From CAZMUQ01 sp964569845 (lineage in GTDB: Archaea; Thermoproteota; Bathyarchaeia; Hecatellales; Hecatellaceae): DNA of 10,300 nucleotides. Every line of letters begins with the position of its first letter. Positions within the stretch are counted from its first letter, which is position 1. Of the stretch, positions 7,515 to 10,300 are shown piece after piece. The notes below the pieces were generated by a model. That model did not search any database, was not told the DNA's origin, and saw nothing but the letters and a program-made list of their open reading frames with translations. The position numbers and the translations under genes were made by a program. The stretch covers positions 1 to 10,300 of the forward strand of contig CAZMUQ010000035.1 in NCBI GenBank assembly GCA_964569845.1, given 5' to 3'.

Positions 7515-8450
7515 ATGTCTTACTTTAAAATTGGGGAAGTTGAAGTTGAAGATACTTTTGCTGAAGCATTTCCTATGGCTGCTGTAAGAGTACTTATTAC
7601 AGCTGAGGATGAGTATTGGGCTAAAACAGCAGCCCAAGTTGCAACAGGATTTGCAAGCTCAATTATAATGTCTCCGGCTGAAGCCGGGGTAGAAGGATTT
7701 GTAGATAAAAGCAAAACACCTGACGGCAGAGTTGGAGCTTTAATTCAAATTTATCATAGAACCTTACCTGAACTTAAAATGCAGGTTTTAGCTAGACTTG
7801 GCCAATGTATTCTTACATGTCCAACAGCTTATGCTTTTGACGGTTTACCTGAGGTTAAAAGAAAACTTCACATTGGAAGTGCTCTTGGAAAGTTTGGAGA
7901 TGGTTTTGAATCTTTTGAAACAATTTATGGTAGAAAGATGGTTAGAATTCCTGTTATGCAAGGATGGTTCCTGGTTGAGGAAACCCTTGGAATGGTTAAG
8001 GGTGTTGCAGGTGGAAATATTATAGTTATGGGGGAAGATGAAAAATCAACTCTTCAAGCTGCTATGAATGCCGTAGAAGCTATTAAAACTAAATGTAAAA
8101 AAGTTATTTTACCATTCCCAGGAGGAATTGTTCGTAGTGGTTCTAAAGTTGGATCATTAAAGTATCCTAAGCTTCCAGCTTCAACAAATCATCCCTACTG
8201 CCCAACAATAAGGGATAAGGTTAAAGATTCAATGGTTCCTGAAGGTGTAAACAGTGTACTGGAGATAGTTATTAATGGAGTTACAGCTGAAGCTGTAAAA
8301 ATTGCACAAGGAGTAGGAATACTTGCTGCAGCAAAAGTTAAGGGTGTAAAAAGGATTACAGCTGTAAACTTTGGAGGAAAACTTGGACCATACAAAATAT
8401 CTAATAAGGAAGCTGTTGAAGCTGCAAAAAAGGTTGTAGGAGAAGTTTAA
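7515..8450 (+). CDS. ftr: Formylmethanofuran:tetrahydromethanopterin formyltransferase (Ftr)
   Basis: Transfers the formyl group from formylmethanofuran, the Fwd product, to H4MPT, giving the substrate of Mch. The 311-residue protein is slightly longer than typical Ftr (about 297). Conserved blocks seen: EDTFAEAFPMAAVRVLITA (12-30), IIMSPAEAGVEG, LARLGQCILTCPTAYAFDG, GDGFESFETIYGRKMVRIPVMQG, FPGGIVRSGSKVGS, and NHPYCPTIRDKV. The reading frame is open far upstream (to 6966), but that extension lies antisense to mtd and is not Ftr-like. ATG 7515 is chosen because GGGGGT (7501-7506) precedes it at 8 nt and MSYFKIGEVEVEDTFAEAF is the normal Ftr start. The TAA stop overlaps the stop of the convergent CofE-like frame by 4 bp. 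Cytosolic, expected homo-oligomer from the family. Complete. Confidence 0.95.
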   Translation: MSYFKIGEVEVEDTFAEAFPMAAVRVLITAEDEYWAKTAAQVATGFASSIIMSPAEAGVEGFVDKSKTPDGRVGALIQIYHRTLPELKMQVLARLGQCILTCPTAYAFDGLPEVKRKLHIGSALGKFGDGFESFETIYGRKMVRIPVMQGWFLVEETLGMVKGVAGGNIIVMGEDEKSTLQAAMNAVEAIKTKCKKVILPFPGGIVRSGSKVGSLKYPKLPASTNHPYCPTIRDKVKDSMVPEGVNSVLEIVINGVTAEAVKIAQGVGILAAAKVKGVKRITAVNFGGKLGPYKISNKEAVEAAKKVVGEV

Positions 8451-9301
8451 TCTAATCTTTTCACTAAAATAATAGGATAATGCTTAATTTTTTCTAACAT
8501 TTCCCATGTTACATTTGAAACTGGAACATTAAATGTTTCAGCAACTTCGAAAACTGTTCTTCCAGCACCATAACCTCTAACTCTGTCAGCAGCTTCCGCA
8601 ATCATCAGTATATCTTCAATCCTAATCTTCCTACCTGAATATGCTAGAGGGGTTGCTACAGGTTTAAAAAATCTTCTGAAAGCTCTACCCACAATATAGG
8701 CTAAAAAACCTAAAAACTTAATCTCCTTAAAACAGGTTTTTCTTGTAGAAAAAATTATCCTACAATTTCTCCTGTAAACATAGATTCTATCACTATCAAC
8801 AACCATCAAATTTAACTTTACACCTAGCTTCTCCTCTAAGCTTCTTCTTAACTTATCAACTTTTTCTTGAATATTTTCTATTGGTAAGGTTACAAACTTA
8901 TAGGGTAGATTGCTTCCATCAATACCACCCTCAGATGTTGGTTTTAGCACACTTAAAAAGCCTGAAACCTTTAAAGCTAATTGCTTATGGGAAGCCCCCT
9001 CAACTAAGGGATAGCTTCTTAAAAGTTTAATTGTTTGAGGCTTAAGTTTACAGATAAAAGATAAAAAGTAACCCCAAATTAAACGCATCCAAAAATAGAC
9101 AAAAATTTTTGAGAATAAGCTTGGCTTAATCTTAGCCTCATCAAAAATATACCCTAAAGCTGAAGCATAAGCTTTCTCAGAAAGAACAATAAAATCTCCG
9201 TTTTCGATATAACCATTTAAAAGCTTAGTTAAGATTTCAACTAAGTTTAATCCAGGTTTCCAATATCCACATTGAAATTTTAAGATTTTAAGCTTAGCCA
9301 A
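8447..9301 (-). CDS. CofE-like protein (F420-0:gamma-glutamyl ligase family), in frame with the upstream tnpB
   Basis: About 284 residues from a TTG at 9301 resemble the archaeal CofE-like (F420_ligase) family. Seen, numbered from that TTG: YWKPG near the N-terminus (13-17), GDFIVLSEKAYASALG (35-50), a hydrophobic stretch (61-84, FSKIFVYFWMRLIWGYFLSF within it), LLRSYPLVEGASHKQLAL, and the hallmark SEGGIDGSNLPY (123-134) with its metal-binding Asp. LMVVDSDRIY is the second acidic motif, then ATPLAYSGRKI, GYGAGRTVFEVAETF and VTWEML. It lacks the HGFVxANAG segment of true CofE, so it may be a paralogue with a different glutamylation or related substrate. No stop separates it from TnpB, and the TTG has only a weak upstream AGG. 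It may therefore be translated as a fusion, by reinitiation, or not at all. The protein looks full-length and undamaged. Stop codon overlaps that of ftr. Confidence 0.72.
   Translation of the reverse strand: MAKLKILKFQCGYWKPGLNLVEILTKLLNGYIENGDFIVLSEKAYASALGYIFDEAKIKPSLFSKIFVYFWMRLIWGYFLSFICKLKPQTIKLLRSYPLVEGASHKQLALKVSGFLSVLKPTSEGGIDGSNLPYKFVTLPIENIQEKVDKLRRSLEEKLGVKLNLMVVDSDRIYVYRRNCRIIFSTRKTCFKEIKFLGFLAYIVGRAFRRFFKPVATPLAYSGRKIRIEDILMIAEAADRVRGYGAGRTVFEVAETFNVPVSNVTWEMLEKIKHYPIILVKRLD
8488..8493 (+). terminator. Possible oligo-T terminator of ftr, inside the convergent gene
   Basis: A T6 run follows the ftr stop by about 38 nt on the plus strand (AATTTTTTC). Because ftr and the CofE-like frame overlap tail to tail, any ftr terminator must lie within the 3' end of that opposing gene, and this is the first good T-tract. 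No hairpin is evident. Confidence 0.3.
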
Positions 9302-9425
9302 CCTGGTTCTGTTAAGGATGTAGTAACCATTCCTTAACTTCCCCTTCATTGCTTCTTGGGTTTGCATCTGCTCGGGGGCTTTCAGGGTGGAACCAAGCAC
9401 CCCGCATCTTAACAACTTCCCTAAA
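9302..9425 (-). ncRNA. Candidate omega RNA scaffold in the 3' end of tnpB
   Basis: The 3' end of tnpB holds a GC-rich island in an otherwise AT-rich region. GGGTG (9402-9398) pairs with CACCC (9389-9385) around an 8-nt loop. CGGGG (9404-9400) can alternatively pair with CCCCG (9377-9373). The right-end hairpin at 9338-9311 follows. Known: TnpB guide RNAs overlap the tnpB 3' end and right element end, with the guide taken from the adjacent host DNA. Inference: the guide here would be read from the start of the CofE-like gene, below about 9310. Boundaries are approximate. Confidence 0.4.
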
Positions 9426-10300
9426 CCTTTTTTAGCTATGTTCCACGAGGCTACTAGGTCTCTGTGCATTAAGCCGTGCTTAGGGCATACAAGTTCTTCA
9501 TAGGTTTTCTGCTTAAGTCTTCTGTTGCATATTGGGCATTTGGAGGATGTTCCTTTGGCTGAAACTGGTAGGCTTCTTAATCCCCTTAGCAAAGCCTTAT
9601 AGCCTAAGACGAATTGTTGCTTTTTGTAAGCCCATAGGTGAACTTTCTCCAAGCCACTATCAGCTCTTAAGCCTTTCAGGTTTTCTATGCTTAGAAAGGC
9701 TTGAAACTTTTCGGCTAAGCTAACTATCTTATTAGCTATTAAATGAATTTCGGCTAGACATCTTGAGTGTTGTCTAAACCCGTGTCTACTAATAGCTTTT
9801 CTGATTCCTTTAACAAACTTCCATGATTTACCGTATTTTTTCTGGATTCTTTCTTGGAGAATTTTATGGGTTAAAGCTTTAACCAAGCCTTTGAAAGGAA
9901 GCTTCTCCTGATGTAGGACTTTGCCTTTGAAATCTAGGACTGTTATGGCTAGATTTTTAAGGTTTAAATCTATTCCCATCACAGCTTTAGGCTTAACCAC
10001 CTCCACAAGCTTCTCAAAAACAACGTTTATCCACACCTTTCCACGTCTAAGACATAAAGTAGCTTCTTTAGGATTCCAACCGTCCTTAAACTTTTCAGCA
10101 TACTTACCCGCATTTATTGGATGTTTGAAGCCTAAAACCTCTATAGTGCTTTTCTCTAAGTCTAGCTTATACATTTGTTTGTGCAGAATTGTAAAGGGCT
10201 TTTTGATGGTTGGCTTGCTTCCACCATTAGACTTAGCAGATTTGGCAATTCCAAGAGCCTTAGAATAAAGTGTAGGTATAAGGATTGCTGGAACATTAGG
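9302..10300 (-). CDS. tnpB: TnpB-type RNA-guided nuclease (IS200/IS605 OrfB), 5' end beyond the window and no stop before the CofE-like region
   Basis: The frame is open from the window edge through 333 codons. The internal ATG at 10174 is not a real start: TnpB-like sequence (for example NGGSKPTIKK) continues upstream of it to 10300. All three RuvC residues are present: Asp in GIDLNLKNLAI (codon 9970-9968), Glu in SIENLKGL (9685-9683), and Asp in MHRDLVASWNIAKKG (9460-9458). The zinc ribbon is C (9538), C (9529), C (9487), with His in place of the fourth Cys (CPKHG, 9478). Known of the family: TnpB cuts DNA guided by an omega RNA made from the element's right end. The catalytic core looks intact, so this could be an active nuclease. 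No tnpA is seen; the left end lies outside. The C-terminal tail (KAPEQMQTQEAMKGK) is typical, but the frame then runs on into the CofE-like protein. Confidence 0.9.
9311..9338 (-). repeat. Perfect 8-bp hairpin, probable right-end palindrome of the tnpB element
   Basis: GTTAAGGA (9338-9331 on the minus strand) and TCCTTAAC (9318-9311) form a perfect 8-bp stem with a 12-nt loop. It lies just after the conserved end of TnpB and 10 nt before the TTG of the CofE-like region. IS200/IS605 elements carry a subterminal hairpin at each end, with the cleavage site a short distance 3' of the right-end hairpin. The location fits that role. The exact element end is not visible without the left end or an empty site. 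Confidence 0.55.

Noticed and set aside
10172..10174. ATG 10174 as the start of tnpB
   Set aside because: The frame stays open to 10300 with TnpB-like sequence upstream, and no Shine-Dalgarno precedes the ATG; the gene is cut by the window edge.
9532..10268. Plus-strand open frames opposite tnpB (9532-9723 and 9921-10268)
   Set aside because: They are antisense shadows of the tnpB frame with no recognisable protein features or ribosome binding site.

Overview
The window comes from an AT-rich archaeal genome and is dominated by the tetrahydromethanopterin (H4MPT) branch of C1 metabolism. Evidence for an archaeon is the near-complete set of H4MPT/methanofuran enzymes (Fwd, Ftr, Mch, Mtd), the F420-dependent form of Mtd, an H4MPT-type glutamate ligase, purine-rich Shine-Dalgarno sequences with TTG and GTG starts, and oligo-T ends of transcription units. 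The gene content fits a methanogen, an alkane oxidiser or an archaeal acetogen/Wood-Ljungdahl lineage. The sequence alone does not decide between them, because no mcr, mtr, mer or CODH/ACS gene lies in the window.

Layout. Positions 58-945 (minus) hold an MptN-like ATP-grasp glutamate ligase, divergent from mch at 1013-1984 (plus). A 251-bp AT-rich convergent spacer (1985-2235) follows, with T-tracts and a hairpin. Positions 2236-7414 (minus) form a tight four-gene operon transcribed mtd > fwdDB (fused D and B subunits) > fwdA > fwdC, with gaps of 13, 5 and 13 nt. A 100-bp divergent promoter region separates mtd from ftr (7515-8450, plus). ftr meets, tail to tail with a 4-bp overlap, a minus-strand frame that is open from 10300 to 8447. 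That frame is a chimera: the distal part of a TnpB (IS200/IS605 OrfB) nuclease, then an essentially full-length CofE-like (F420-0:gamma-glutamyl ligase-like) protein, with no stop codon between them.

How the genes work together. Fwd reduces CO2 to formylmethanofuran, Ftr moves the formyl group to H4MPT, Mch closes it to methenyl-H4MPT, and Mtd reduces that to methylene-H4MPT with F420H2. All steps are reversible, so the set could run in the oxidative direction. MptN would add glutamate to the pterin carrier, and the CofE-like protein belongs to the family that glutamylates F420, the electron carrier of Mtd. The locus therefore pairs C1 enzymes with probable tailoring enzymes for their cofactors. 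The electron-transfer subunits FwdF/FwdG and FwdE/FwdH are not here.

The most unusual points are the FwdD-FwdB fusion, whose domain order is permuted relative to formate dehydrogenases, and the TnpB element joined in frame to the CofE-like gene, with a right-end hairpin and a candidate omega RNA exactly at the junction.
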